64,000 nucleotides of DNA. Origin: Streptomyces sp. 1222.5 (GTDB lineage Bacteria; Actinomycetota; Actinomycetes; Streptomycetales; Streptomycetaceae). A program made the position numbers and the translations under genes. The notes under the pieces were generated by a model. That model did not search any database. It was not told the origin of the DNA and saw only the letters and a program-made list of their open reading frames with translations. Below, one piece after another: positions 7,630 to 16,055 of the stretch. The stretch spans positions 5,516,001-5,580,000 of the forward strand of contig NZ_FNSZ01000001.1 in the NCBI RefSeq assembly GCF_900105245.1, written 5' to 3'. Within the stretch, counting starts at the first letter, position 1; each line of letters begins with the position of its first letter.

Positions 7630-8783
7630 GACGGTCTTGCTCCCTGCTGGACGGGGACTCGGGTGGACGCGGGGGCGAGCGCCGCCGTGTAGACCTCCAT
7701 GAGGCGGGCGGCGCTGCGGGTGATGCAGTAGTGACGGGCCGCCTCGGGGGCGGTGCGCGGGCCGGGGCCGGCGGCGCGGACGGCGGCGAGCGCGCGGGCG
7801 TAGGCGCCGGCGTCGCACGGGACGCGCACCGCGTCCGGGGCGGCCTCGGGCGGCAGGTCCTGAAGGGCGGGGCAGGAGGTGTAGCGCACCGGCAGCCCGG
7901 CCGCGAGCGCCTCCACCGCGGCGAGCCCGAACGCCTCCTCGGGGGACGGCGAGGCCAGCACGTCCATCGCGGAGGCCAGCGCGGGCAGGGCGGGTCCGGG
8001 CGAGCCGTCGGCCAGGTACGGCCGCTCGCCGGCGAACAGCACCCGGTCGGCGACCCCCGCCGCCCGTGCCGCCTGCCGCAGGGCCCCTTCCTCCGGGCCG
8101 CCGCCGACCAGCAGCAGCCGGCAGTCGGCGGGCAGCCCGGCCAGGGCGTGGATCAGGACGTCGAAGCGCTTCCCAGGGGCGAGCCGGCCGATGCCGCCGA
8201 CGACGAACGCGTCGGCCCCGAGACCGAGTTCGTCCCGGACCCGCCGACGGGCCGCCGGGTCGAAGGCGAACCGCGCCCGGTCGATGCCGTTGGGGACGAC
8301 CGCGATCCGCGGCCCGGGCACGCCCCAGCGGCCGAGCCGTTCGGCGACCGTGGGGGAGACGGCGACGGTCGACCGGCCCAGCCGTTCGCCCAGGAGGTAC
8401 AGGCCGCGCACGCCCGCCGTGAGCGGACGGCCTTCCATCTGCGAGTCCCCGAGGGAGTGCTCGGTGGCGACGACCGCGCGGACCCCGGCCAGCCGGGCGG
8501 CGATCCGCCCGTACAGACAGGCCCGGTACAGATGCGTGTGCACCAGGTCGTAACGGCCGCGCCGGACGATGCGGGCCAGCCGGGGCAGCGCGGCCAGGTC
8601 CCGGTTCCCGGTCATGCCGAGGTCCACCACCCGCACCCCGTCGGCGGCCAGCCCGGCCGCGACCGGGCCGGGGTTGGTCAGCGTCACCACGTCGCAGCGC
8701 ACCGGCAGATGCCGCAGCAGCAGCCGTAGTTGCTGCTCGGCACCGCCGACACCGAGCCCGGTGATGATGTGCAGCGCCCTCAC
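7626..8783 (-). CDS. Glycosyltransferase family 4
   Basis: A 385-residue GT-B glycosyltransferase. The N-terminus has HIITGLGVGGAEQQLRLLL, typical of GT4. The C-terminal nucleotide-sugar domain has VVPNGIDRARF, GGIGRLAPGKRFDVLI and SPSPEEAFGLAAVEALAAG, where the first Glu of the EX7E pair is visible. It probably adds one sugar to the lipid-linked repeat unit on the cytoplasmic face. The GTG start at 8783 overlaps the deacetylase stop by four bases. Donor and linkage are unknown. Confidence 0.87.
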   Translation of the reverse strand: MRALHIITGLGVGGAEQQLRLLLRHLPVRCDVVTLTNPGPVAAGLAADGVRVVDLGMTGNRDLAALPRLARIVRRGRYDLVHTHLYRACLYGRIAARLAGVRAVVATEHSLGDSQMEGRPLTAGVRGLYLLGERLGRSTVAVSPTVAERLGRWGVPGPRIAVVPNGIDRARFAFDPAARRRVRDELGLGADAFVVGGIGRLAPGKRFDVLIHALAGLPADCRLLLVGGGPEEGALRQAARAAGVADRVLFAGERPYLADGSPGPALPALASAMDVLASPSPEEAFGLAAVEALAAGLPVRYTSCPALQDLPPEAAPDAVRVPCDAGAYARALAAVRAAGPGPRTAPEAARHYCITRSAARLMEVYTAALAPASTRVPVQQGARPS

Positions 8784-9538
8784 AGCCCCTCCACGGGCCG
8801 CCGGCGCAACCGGTGCAGCCGCCGCTTGAGGAACAGGCGTACGGCGGTGTCGTTCTGCCCGACGTGGACGCGCGGCAGGACGTGCGGGCCGTTCAGCCGG
8901 CCGGGGTCGATGGCGCAGGCGTAGCCGTACCCGGCGTCCCGCACGGCGTCCACCGCCCGCCGGTCGACCGTGCCGTACGGATAGCAGAAGCCGGTGACCG
9001 GCCGCCCGGTCAGCTCCTCCAGCAGGGCCCGGCTCTCGGTGGTCTCGGCGGTGAGCAGGGCGTCGTCGGCCCGTGTGAGGTCGACGTGGGTGAGGCCGTG
9101 CGAGCCGATCTCCACCCCCGCGTCGGCCACGCGCCGGATGCCGGCGGCGGTCAGCAGCGGTTTGCGCGGGCCCAGCGGGTCCCAGGCGTTGTCGCCGCCG
9201 AGCCGGCCGGGCAGGACGAACAGGGTGGCGGTGCATCCCCAGCGCTCCAGCAGGGGCAGGGCGTTGTCGAGGAAGTCGGCGTAGCCGTCGTCGAAGGTCA
9301 GGCCCACCAGGTCGCGTCCCCCGTCGCGCGCCCGCGCGGCGAGCAGTTCGGCCACCGACACCCCGCGCAGCCCCCGCCGGCGCAGCCAGTGCAGCTGCCG
9401 GTCCAGGCGCTCGGGGGTGACCGTGACGCGGTACGGGTCGTCGGTGCAGTCGCCGACGGAGTGGTACATGGCGATCCAGGGGACCGGTCCGGTCGTGGCC
9501 GGCCGGACGGGGACGGCGGGCTCAGCGGAAGACGGCAT
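8780..9538 (-). CDS. Polysaccharide deacetylase (NodB domain, CE4)
   Basis: A 252-residue protein with the CE4 motifs in order: LTFDDGYADFLDNALP (catalytic Asp and metal Asp), GSHGLTHVDLTR (metal His pair) and GFCYPYGTVDRRAV. The first residues show no clear signal peptide, so it may act on lipid-linked intermediates at the cytoplasmic face or leave by another route. Family members remove N-acetyl groups from GlcNAc-type sugars, which suggests that the polymer contains amino sugars. The start overlaps the flippase gene by 17 bases. Confidence 0.87.
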   Translation of the reverse strand: MPSSAEPAVPVRPATTGPVPWIAMYHSVGDCTDDPYRVTVTPERLDRQLHWLRRRGLRGVSVAELLAARARDGGRDLVGLTFDDGYADFLDNALPLLERWGCTATLFVLPGRLGGDNAWDPLGPRKPLLTAAGIRRVADAGVEIGSHGLTHVDLTRADDALLTAETTESRALLEELTGRPVTGFCYPYGTVDRRAVDAVRDAGYGYACAIDPGRLNGPHVLPRVHVGQNDTAVRLFLKRRLHRLRRRPVEGL

Positions 9539-11270
9539 GGGCGACCCTTCGGGTGCGGGTGCTTACGAGACGGAGTGCGGGTGCGAAACCCTGGGCCCCC
9601 AGGGCGCAGCCCAGCAGGGCGAACACGACGGTGACGGTGGCGCCGCCGGCCACGAGAGCGGCGAGCGGCGCCGGAGGCAGGGTCGCGACCCAGGCGCCGG
9701 CCCCGCCGGCGGCCGCGGCCGCCACCAGCGGCCGGCCGAGCCCGCCCAGCACCTGCCGGGTCCGCAGGGGCACACCACGGCGGCCCGTGCCGGCCAGCAG
9801 CAGGACAGCGGTGACCGTGATGCCGGCGGCGTTGGCGGCGGCGATCCCGGTGACGCCCCGGGTGCCGACGGTCCAGTCGCCGATCCAGAAGGTCACGGCC
9901 AGGCCCACGGCCATCGCACCGGCCGGGTACCAGGTGGCGCGGCCCGCCGAGAAGTACGAGCGGATCAGGACCCCGGTCAACGTCTGGCCGAGCAGCCCGA
10001 GCGCGTACACGCGCATCACCGCGGCGGTCGCCGCGGTGTCCGCGGCCGTGAACGCACCCCGCTGGAACAGCAGGCCGATCAGCTGCGGGGCGCAGGCGAT
10101 CACCGCGGCGGCGCCCAGCAGCACCACGGCGGCGGCCACCGCCAGGTCCCGCTCCACCCGTGCCCGGGCCCGCTCGGTGTCGCCCTCGGCCAGCGCCCGC
10201 GCCACCACCGGGAAGGTGACCGTGCACAGCATCGTCGACAGCGTCATCGGGATCTGCGCGACCTTCTGCGCGTAGTTCAGATGCGAGATGGCACCGGCGG
10301 GCAGCCCGGAGGCGAGGAACCGCTCGATCAGCACCTGCGACTGCCGGCCCAGCGCGAACAGCAGCACGCTCGCCAGCAGCGGCACGTCCATCGGCCGCGT
10401 CTCGGGGGTGTCCCCGGGGCGCGCCCGGGCGGTACGGCGGCGGCTCAACTGCCCGAGCAGGGACGGCAGCTGCACCAGCACCATCAGGCAGCCGCCCGCC
10501 GCGACCCCGACCGCGGCCGACCGCACCCCCCAGCGGCCGCCGAGGGCGTACATCGCCGTGACGATCCCGATGTTGTAGGCGACGTAGATGGCGGCCGGCG
10601 CCAGGAAGCGGCGGTGCGCCCGGAGAGCCGCGCTGCAGTACCCGGCGAGGCCGAAGCTCAGCACGCAGGTCGCGGAGAGCCGGGTGCAGTCCACGGCGAG
10701 ACCCGGATCGGGCAGGCCCGGCGCGAGGACCCCGACGAACTGCGGTGCCGCCAGCACGAGCAGTGCGCCCACCGCCGCGAACGCCAGCGCCAGCCGCGGC
10801 AGCGTGCCCGCCACCAGTGAGCGGACCGGGTCCCCCGCGGCGCCCTGCGCACGGCGGGCCAGGGCCAGGCTGAACGCCGGGATCAGCGCGAACGCCAGCC
10901 CGTCCTCGATCAGCAGCGTGGCCGCGAACTCCGGCACGGTCCAGGCGACCAGGAAGGCGTCGGTGCCCCGCCCGGCACCGAACAGACGGGCCAGCGACTG
11001 GTCCCGCACCAGCCCGAGCAACGCCGCCGCGACCGTGAGGGAGGCCGTGAGCAGGGTGGCCCTGGCGAGGAAACGGCCGGTGGGCGGGGCGTGTTCGGGA
11101 GCGCCGGCCGGCTCCCCGGAACGGGCCTTCGGCACGGTGCGGCCGCCGGTGCCCGCGTCGGCCCGCGGCAGGCGTACGACGTCCGCCGCCGGTCCGTGCG
11201 CGGCGCCGGACGCGCGCGCCCTGCCGGTCTCGGGGCCCGGCGGCCGTCCGGGCCCGCGGGTGTCGCTCAT
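9522..11270 (-). CDS. MurJ/MviN-family lipid-linked oligosaccharide flippase
   Basis: A 582-residue polytopic membrane protein with about 14 hydrophobic segments after an 80-residue polar N-terminal extension. Family signatures include LGLVRDQSLARLFGAG at the first membrane segment, the LNYAQKVAQIPMTLSTML block and a C-terminal DTAATAAVMRVYALGLLGQ segment. MOP-family flippases move undecaprenyl-linked saccharides outward. In this operon it most likely flips the exopolysaccharide repeat rather than lipid II, so I do not call it murJ. Its ATG overlaps the O-antigen-ligase-like stop by four bases. Confidence 0.85.
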   Translation of the reverse strand: MSDTRGPGRPPGPETGRARASGAAHGPAADVVRLPRADAGTGGRTVPKARSGEPAGAPEHAPPTGRFLARATLLTASLTVAAALLGLVRDQSLARLFGAGRGTDAFLVAWTVPEFAATLLIEDGLAFALIPAFSLALARRAQGAAGDPVRSLVAGTLPRLALAFAAVGALLVLAAPQFVGVLAPGLPDPGLAVDCTRLSATCVLSFGLAGYCSAALRAHRRFLAPAAIYVAYNIGIVTAMYALGGRWGVRSAAVGVAAGGCLMVLVQLPSLLGQLSRRRTARARPGDTPETRPMDVPLLASVLLFALGRQSQVLIERFLASGLPAGAISHLNYAQKVAQIPMTLSTMLCTVTFPVVARALAEGDTERARARVERDLAVAAAVVLLGAAAVIACAPQLIGLLFQRGAFTAADTAATAAVMRVYALGLLGQTLTGVLIRSYFSAGRATWYPAGAMAVGLAVTFWIGDWTVGTRGVTGIAAANAAGITVTAVLLLAGTGRRGVPLRTRQVLGGLGRPLVAAAAAGGAGAWVATLPPAPLAALVAGGATVTVVFALLGCALGAQGFAPALRLVSTRTRRVAHAVFR

Positions 11271-12628
11271 CTCAGTGCCGCCTGCCCGGCCGGCGCCCGC
11301 AGCCCGCCCGGCACGGCGGTGCCCGGACCGGTGCCGGCCCGGTCGCCGCCCACCAGGGCCCACCAGGCGACCAGACCGATGCACACCGCCGTCAGCACGG
11401 TGGAGGGACCGCCGATGTCGGCGTACGCGAAGTCCACCAGCTGCCAGACCAGCAGTCCGCAGGCGATCAGCGGGCACTCCAGATCCACCCCGCCGGCCTT
11501 GCGCACCCACCACAGTCCGCGCAGGGCGCACACCAGCAGGGCCAGCCAGCCGCCCGCGAGGCACAGCAGCCCGATCAGTCCCTGTTCGCCGAGGACCAGC
11601 AGGTACATGTTGTGCGGGGAGAGCAGCGGCTGCCTGCGGAAGGCGGCACCCGCGCCCTCGGTGTCGCTCCCGGAGGACAGCGCGAGCGAGGCGTGCCCGT
11701 CCCGGTACTCCGGGAAGCCCTTCAGCCCGACCCCGGTCAGCGGGTGCTCGCGCCACATGTCGGCGGCCGCCGCCCACATCGTGTACCGGTCGGTGACCGA
11801 CTGGTCGGGCGCGTCGGCGACCTGCCCGATGCTGTCGATCCGCTCCTGCAGCATCGCCGTACCCACGCCCAGCCCGCCCACCAGGACGACGCAGGCGGCC
11901 ACCACGACCGTGCCGACCCGGAGCGCCCGGCGCAGCCCGGACAGCGTCAGCTGCACGGTGAGCGTGACGGCGGTGGCGATCCACGCGCCCCGGCTGAAGG
12001 ACAGGGCGAGGGGCAGGAGCAGGGCGAGGGCGCAGCCGGCGGCGAGAGCGCGCTCCCGGGCCGCCGAGCGGCCGAGCGCCAGGCCCACCGCGCACACCAG
12101 CCCGAAGGCCACCACCGTCGCCATGCCCATCACGTCGCTCGCCCCGAAGGTGCCGACCGCGCGGACGTCCTCGCCCTGGTAGGAGGCGCCGGTCCCGGTG
12201 AGGTACTGGTGCACCCCGATCCCGCCCTGCCAGCCCGCGAGGGCCACGAACGACCAGGCCAGCAGCCGGAAGTCGGACCGGTCGCGGACGAGCAGCACGA
12301 CGGCCGCCGGGACCAGCACGAAGATCTGGAGGTAGCGGCCGAGGCCGCTGATCCCGGCGCCCGGTGCGACCGCGTTCATCGCGGCGAGCGTCAGGCCGGC
12401 CACCGGCAGCCCGAGGACGAGGGCCGCGGTGCGGTCGAGCGGGCGGCGGCGGTCGCGCAGCAGCCGTACCGCGCAGAAGACGACGACGAGCGCGGACAGT
12501 GCGTCGGCGGGACCCGCGCCGCCTTCGCCGCCGGGCGTGACTGGCAGTGCGAGAGCGGCGACGACGGCCACCACGGCCAGCACCGGGCGGAACCGCGGGG
12601 GCCGGCGGAGCGGCGGGGCGAGGGCCAT
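11267..12628 (-). CDS. O-antigen ligase / Wzy-like polymerase
   Basis: A 453-residue polytopic membrane protein with about 11 membrane segments and a large extracytoplasmic loop. The Wzy_C signature region includes LSFSRGAWIATAVTL and a loop with MWREHPLTGVGLKGFPEY followed by SPHNMYLLVLGEQG, whose His is the expected catalytic residue. The family ligates or polymerises undecaprenyl-linked repeats. With a flippase, a Wzz-like protein and a phosphoglycosyltransferase alongside, this is a Wzx/Wzy-type pathway. It starts only three bases after the preceding stop. Confidence 0.85.
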   Translation of the reverse strand: MALAPPLRRPPRFRPVLAVVAVVAALALPVTPGGEGGAGPADALSALVVVFCAVRLLRDRRRPLDRTAALVLGLPVAGLTLAAMNAVAPGAGISGLGRYLQIFVLVPAAVVLLVRDRSDFRLLAWSFVALAGWQGGIGVHQYLTGTGASYQGEDVRAVGTFGASDVMGMATVVAFGLVCAVGLALGRSAARERALAAGCALALLLPLALSFSRGAWIATAVTLTVQLTLSGLRRALRVGTVVVAACVVLVGGLGVGTAMLQERIDSIGQVADAPDQSVTDRYTMWAAAADMWREHPLTGVGLKGFPEYRDGHASLALSSGSDTEGAGAAFRRQPLLSPHNMYLLVLGEQGLIGLLCLAGGWLALLVCALRGLWWVRKAGGVDLECPLIACGLLVWQLVDFAYADIGGPSTVLTAVCIGLVAWWALVGGDRAGTGPGTAVPGGLRAPAGQAALR

Positions 12629-12631
12629 GGG

Positions 12632-14053
12632 TCAGCTTCCCGTCGAGCGCACGAGCGCGGCCGCGGTGCGCAGCAGGATGCAGATGTCCTGCCACAGCGA
12701 CCAGTTGTCGATGTAGGCGTTGTCGAAGCGGGCCCGGTCCTCGATGGAGGTGTCCCCGCGCAGCCCGTTGATCTGGGCGAGCCCGGTCATGCCGGCCGGC
12801 ATGCGGTGCCGGGCCGCGTAACCGGCGTGCAGACCACTGAACTGGACGACGAAGTACGGCCGTTCGGGGCGCGGGCCGACCAGGCTCATGTCGCCCCGGA
12901 ACACGTTCCACAGCTGGAGCAGTTCGTCCAGCGAGGTGCGGCGCAGGAAACGGCAGAAGGGGCTCATCCGCCGCTCGCCGGCCACGCTCCACCGGGTGGC
13001 CGACTCCTGCTCGTCGACCGGACGGTGGGTGCGGAACTTCAGCAGTGTGAAGGGGCGCCCGTCCCTGCCGATGCGCTCCTGCCGGAAGACCACCCCGGGC
13101 CCGGCCGTGAGCCGCAGCACCACCGCGCACACCAGCAGCAGCGGAGCGGCCGGCACCAGCAGCGCCCCGGACACCACCATGTCCAGCGCCCGCTTGGCGA
13201 CGCTCGTCCGCCTCCGGGACCCCAGCTCCAGCCGGCGCACCGAGAACCCGGCGAGCTGGTCGCGCATCTCGTACGACGGGCAGTCCGCGTCCACCTCCCA
13301 GACGGTGCAGCCCGATTCGGCGAGCGCCCGCAGCAGCGGCCCCTTCTCGGTCCGCACGGCAGGGTCGACGGTGAGCACGACCCGCACCCCGTTCTGGATG
13401 AGCGCCCGCTCGACCTCCTCGCCGGTGGAGAGCAGGGGCAACCCGCCGCTGCCGTCCGGGTGTTCCGCGACGACACCGACGGGCCGCACACCGCAGCGCG
13501 GGTACCGCAAAAGTGCGGCGGCCACCCGCTGCGCGGTCGCGGCGGGCCCGATCACCAGCGCCGTGTGCGGGTGACGCAGCTGCGCGACCCGGCGCCGCCA
13601 GTGGACCACCGCCCGGCCCGCACAGGACGCCGCCGCGTGCAGCGCCCAGCCCAGCAGCAGGGTCCGCGCGGACAGGGCGCGTTCGGGGGTGTGGGCGGCG
13701 ATCAGGGCGGCCAGCCCGAGCCAGACCACCGCCGTCCGTCCGCACACCAGGGGCAGTTCGTCCAGCACACCCGGCCGCGGACGGGCGGAGCGCGGGCGCA
13801 GCACCAGGGTGCCGGTGAGCAGGGCGGCGGCCGGCAGCGGCCGGCCGGCGGCCCCGTCCAGGGCGGCCGTGCCGGCCAGCGCGGCGAGCAGGTCGGCGGC
13901 GAGCAGGGGCGCCGGGGACGCGGGCCGCGCGGGCCGCCGCCGCGGCGGGAACCGGAAGCCGCCGCCGGCGTGGGCCGGCCGGAGGGGGGCGGACGCCGGT
14001 GCGCGGCCCCGGGTCCGCGTGGCGGGGGAGGAGACGGTGCTTTCCGTGGTCAC
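12632..14053 (-). CDS. Polyprenyl glycosylphosphotransferase (priming sugar transferase, WbaP-like)
   Basis: A 473-residue membrane protein. The N-terminal half has four hydrophobic segments and a CoA-binding-like domain (residues 150-280). The C-terminal catalytic domain has a membrane segment, KFRTH, FLRRTSLDELLQLWNVFRGD and MSLVGPRPERPYF. The family transfers a sugar-1-phosphate from a nucleotide sugar to undecaprenyl phosphate and so starts repeat-unit synthesis. The GTG start overlaps the upstream stop by four bases. It is an N-terminally extended form, as in WbaJ/WbaP-type enzymes. Confidence 0.9.
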   Translation of the reverse strand: MTTESTVSSPATRTRGRAPASAPLRPAHAGGGFRFPPRRRPARPASPAPLLAADLLAALAGTAALDGAAGRPLPAAALLTGTLVLRPRSARPRPGVLDELPLVCGRTAVVWLGLAALIAAHTPERALSARTLLLGWALHAAASCAGRAVVHWRRRVAQLRHPHTALVIGPAATAQRVAAALLRYPRCGVRPVGVVAEHPDGSGGLPLLSTGEEVERALIQNGVRVVLTVDPAVRTEKGPLLRALAESGCTVWEVDADCPSYEMRDQLAGFSVRRLELGSRRRTSVAKRALDMVVSGALLVPAAPLLLVCAVVLRLTAGPGVVFRQERIGRDGRPFTLLKFRTHRPVDEQESATRWSVAGERRMSPFCRFLRRTSLDELLQLWNVFRGDMSLVGPRPERPYFVVQFSGLHAGYAARHRMPAGMTGLAQINGLRGDTSIEDRARFDNAYIDNWSLWQDICILLRTAAALVRSTGS

Positions 14054-15228
14054 GAGTGGATGGACTCCCTGCGCTCCGAGGGCACGGACGCGGCCGGCGC
14101 GCCACCGTCCCGGCCGCGTACCTCCTGGGCGGCGCCGAGGAGTTCGCGGTAGAGGCCCGCGATCCGTTCCGCGGTGTGCCGCACGTCGTGCGTGGCGAGG
14201 ACGTGCCGGCGCCCCTGCCCGCCGAGCGCCGCGCACAGCGGCGGGTCGGACAGCAGACGGGTGATCGCCCCGGCCAGCGCCCCGGGGTCGTCGGGCGGCA
14301 CCAGGCAGCGCGCGGCGAGGGCGGCCGGCAGGCTCTCGCGGGCGCCGTCGACGTCGGTGACCACGACCGGCCGGCCGCAGCCCATCGCCTCCAGCGGGGC
14401 GAGCGCCATGCCCTCCCAGCGCGAGGGCAGCACCACGAGATCGGCGGCCCGGTACCAGGGCACGGCGTCGGCGACCGCGCCGGTGAACCGTACGGAGGGG
14501 TGGGCGCGACGGCGTAACGCCTCGCGCTCCGGCCCGTCCCCGACCAGCACCAGCCGGGCCCCCGGATGCGCGGCGAGGACGTCGTCCCAGGCGCGCAGCA
14601 GTACGTCCTGGCCCTTCTGCCGGCACAGACGTCCCACGCAGACGACCAGGGGGCCCGGCCCGTTGCCGCCCCCGGCCGGTGCCGCGGAGAAGCGGACGGT
14701 GTCGATGCCGTTCGGGACGACCGTGTACAGGGCGCGCACCCCGGCGCGCAGTCCGGTCGCGCGCTCTGCCTCGCTGACGCACACCACCCGGTCGGCCCAG
14801 CGCGCTCCCCGGCGCTCCCAGCGCAGGGCGAGGGCGGCGGTCGGTCCGCCGACGGCCTCGAACGACCATGCGTGCGGCTGGAACACGGTCGGTACCCGCC
14901 CGCGGACGGCCAGCCGGCCGGCCAGTCCCGCCTTCGCGCTGTGCGCGTGCACCAGTTCGGGCCGTACCTCGTCGATCAGGCGTACGAGCCGTCGTACCTC
15001 TCCCGGCAGGCCCGGCCCCGGGGACCGGGCGGCCCGCCAGTCCCGGACGTCCGCCCCCAGTTCGCGCAGTCGCGCGCCGAGTTCGCCGCCGGGGCAGGCC
15101 ACCGTGACGTGCAGGCCCGCCGCGAGCTGGGCCCGCGCCAGATCCAGTACGACCCGTGCGACACCGCCGTCGACGGGCTGGGCGAGGTGCAGGACCCGCG
15201 TTCGGGGATCGGGTGCTGACTGGTGCAT
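14050..15228 (-). CDS. Glycosyltransferase family 4, first gene of the exopolysaccharide operon
   Basis: A 392-residue GT-B enzyme. Motifs are LHLAQPVDGGVARVVLDL at the N-terminus, LVHAHSAKAGLAGRLA, VVPNGIDTVRF, VVCVGRLCRQKGQDVLL and LPSRWEGMALAPLEAMGCG, the last carrying the EX7E-type donor-binding pair. GAGGAAC precedes the ATG. It is the promoter-proximal gene, so the operon promoter must lie in the 416-base region shared with divergent chpF. Donor and acceptor are unknown. Confidence 0.88.
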   Translation of the reverse strand: MHQSAPDPRTRVLHLAQPVDGGVARVVLDLARAQLAAGLHVTVACPGGELGARLRELGADVRDWRAARSPGPGLPGEVRRLVRLIDEVRPELVHAHSAKAGLAGRLAVRGRVPTVFQPHAWSFEAVGGPTAALALRWERRGARWADRVVCVSEAERATGLRAGVRALYTVVPNGIDTVRFSAAPAGGGNGPGPLVVCVGRLCRQKGQDVLLRAWDDVLAAHPGARLVLVGDGPEREALRRRAHPSVRFTGAVADAVPWYRAADLVVLPSRWEGMALAPLEAMGCGRPVVVTDVDGARESLPAALAARCLVPPDDPGALAGAITRLLSDPPLCAALGGQGRRHVLATHDVRHTAERIAGLYRELLGAAQEVRGRDGGAPAASVPSERRESIHS

Positions 15229-15644
15229 ACGCGGGTTCCTCGCTCACGGGGCGCTCGGGACGTGCGGCCGGGGACGCGCCTGACTGCCGGGCGTCCACCG
15301 GGACGCGGAGTGCGCCGGCCCACGCCGCGTCCCCGTGAAAACGAGCCGCAAGCCCGGCTGGTCACCACCCCGCCGCGAAGCGGCGCCGGGATCGAACACG
15401 GCGGCGCACCGGCCGGGCGTGTCGGCGTGCGCCGGAGGGCGGAGGGGAGAGCGCGCGTACGCACCGGCGCTCCCGAGGGAGGAAGTGGGCAATTGTGACG
15501 GAATCGCCCGGGCTTCCTTCCGCAGCCGTGAGTGGCCCCCACGCACATCACTCCATTGGCGGCACAACCCCTGGGGGCGCCACGCGTTGACACAGCGCCG
15601 GGCATCCGCCCGAATGTTGTGTCGATCCCAAGGAGCTCCTCTCC
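15229..15644. other. Divergent intergenic region between exopolysaccharide operon and chpF
   Basis: These 416 bases hold no supported gene. The chpF-proximal end has the promoter-like element at 15565-15590. The operon side should hold the exopolysaccharide promoter, but I cannot assign its boxes with confidence. The divergent layout would allow joint control of polymer and chaplin. Confidence 0.6.
15565..15590 (+). promoter_or_regulatory. Candidate SigBldN-type promoter of chpF
   Basis: CAACC, exactly 16 bases, GTTGA, ending 55 bases before the chpF ATG. The same element and spacing occur at rdlA, rdlB and chpG. Confidence 0.65.
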
Positions 15645-15884
15645 ATGTCGCGTATCGCGAAGGGCCTGGTCCTGACCTCCGCCGCCGTCGCGGCCGTCGC
15701 CGGTGGTGCCGGTGTGGCCGCCGCCGACTCCGGTGCCCACGGCGCTGCCGCCAACTCGCCGGGCGTGCTGTCGGGCAACGCCGTTCAGGTTCCGGTCCAC
15801 GTGCCGATCAACGTCTGCGGCAACACCGTCGACGTCATCGCTCTGCTGAACCCGGCGTTCGGCAACGCCTGCTACAGCGACTGA
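15645..15884 (+). CDS. chpF: Short chaplin, ChpF-like
   Basis: A 79-residue short chaplin. The signal peptide covers residues 1-27 (cleavage VAAA/DSGA). One chaplin domain follows, with NSPGVLSGNAVQVPVHVPI, NVCGNTVDVIALLNPAFGN and a second Cys near the C-terminus. There is no sorting signal. AAGGAG lies ten bases before the ATG. It works as a secreted, self-assembling surface-active subunit. Synteny with the S. coelicolor locus supports chpF. A strong hairpin follows the stop. Confidence 0.9.
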   Translation: MSRIAKGLVLTSAAVAAVAGGAGVAAADSGAHGAAANSPGVLSGNAVQVPVHVPINVCGNTVDVIALLNPAFGNACYSD

Positions 15885-15902
15885 CGTCGGGGCGCCCCCC
15901 TT

Positions 15903-15948
15903 CGGCCGGCCGGTCACCCCGCGATCTCCTCGCGGGGCGGCCGGCCGG
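15903..15948. terminator. Terminator after chpF
   Basis: A long, nearly perfect stem (15903-15924 with 15930-15948) is followed by TTTTGC. It begins 18 bases after the chpF stop. Confidence 0.8.
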
Positions 15949-16055
15949 TTTTGCGCTCCCCCGGATGGGTCACGCGACGCGTTCGCGCGGTTGCAGCGAG
16001 TCGTCGGTGCACGGACGGTGGGCTCAGGTCCCCCAGTTCACCGGAAGGAACACTC

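Noticed and set aside
9522..15298. Very long minus-strand open frames that run through several exopolysaccharide genes and could suggest fused proteins
   Set aside because: They are read-through of GC-rich DNA upstream of the real starts. The extra parts are Arg/Pro-rich, lack motifs, and overlap genes with clear domains and 4-base start/stop overlaps.
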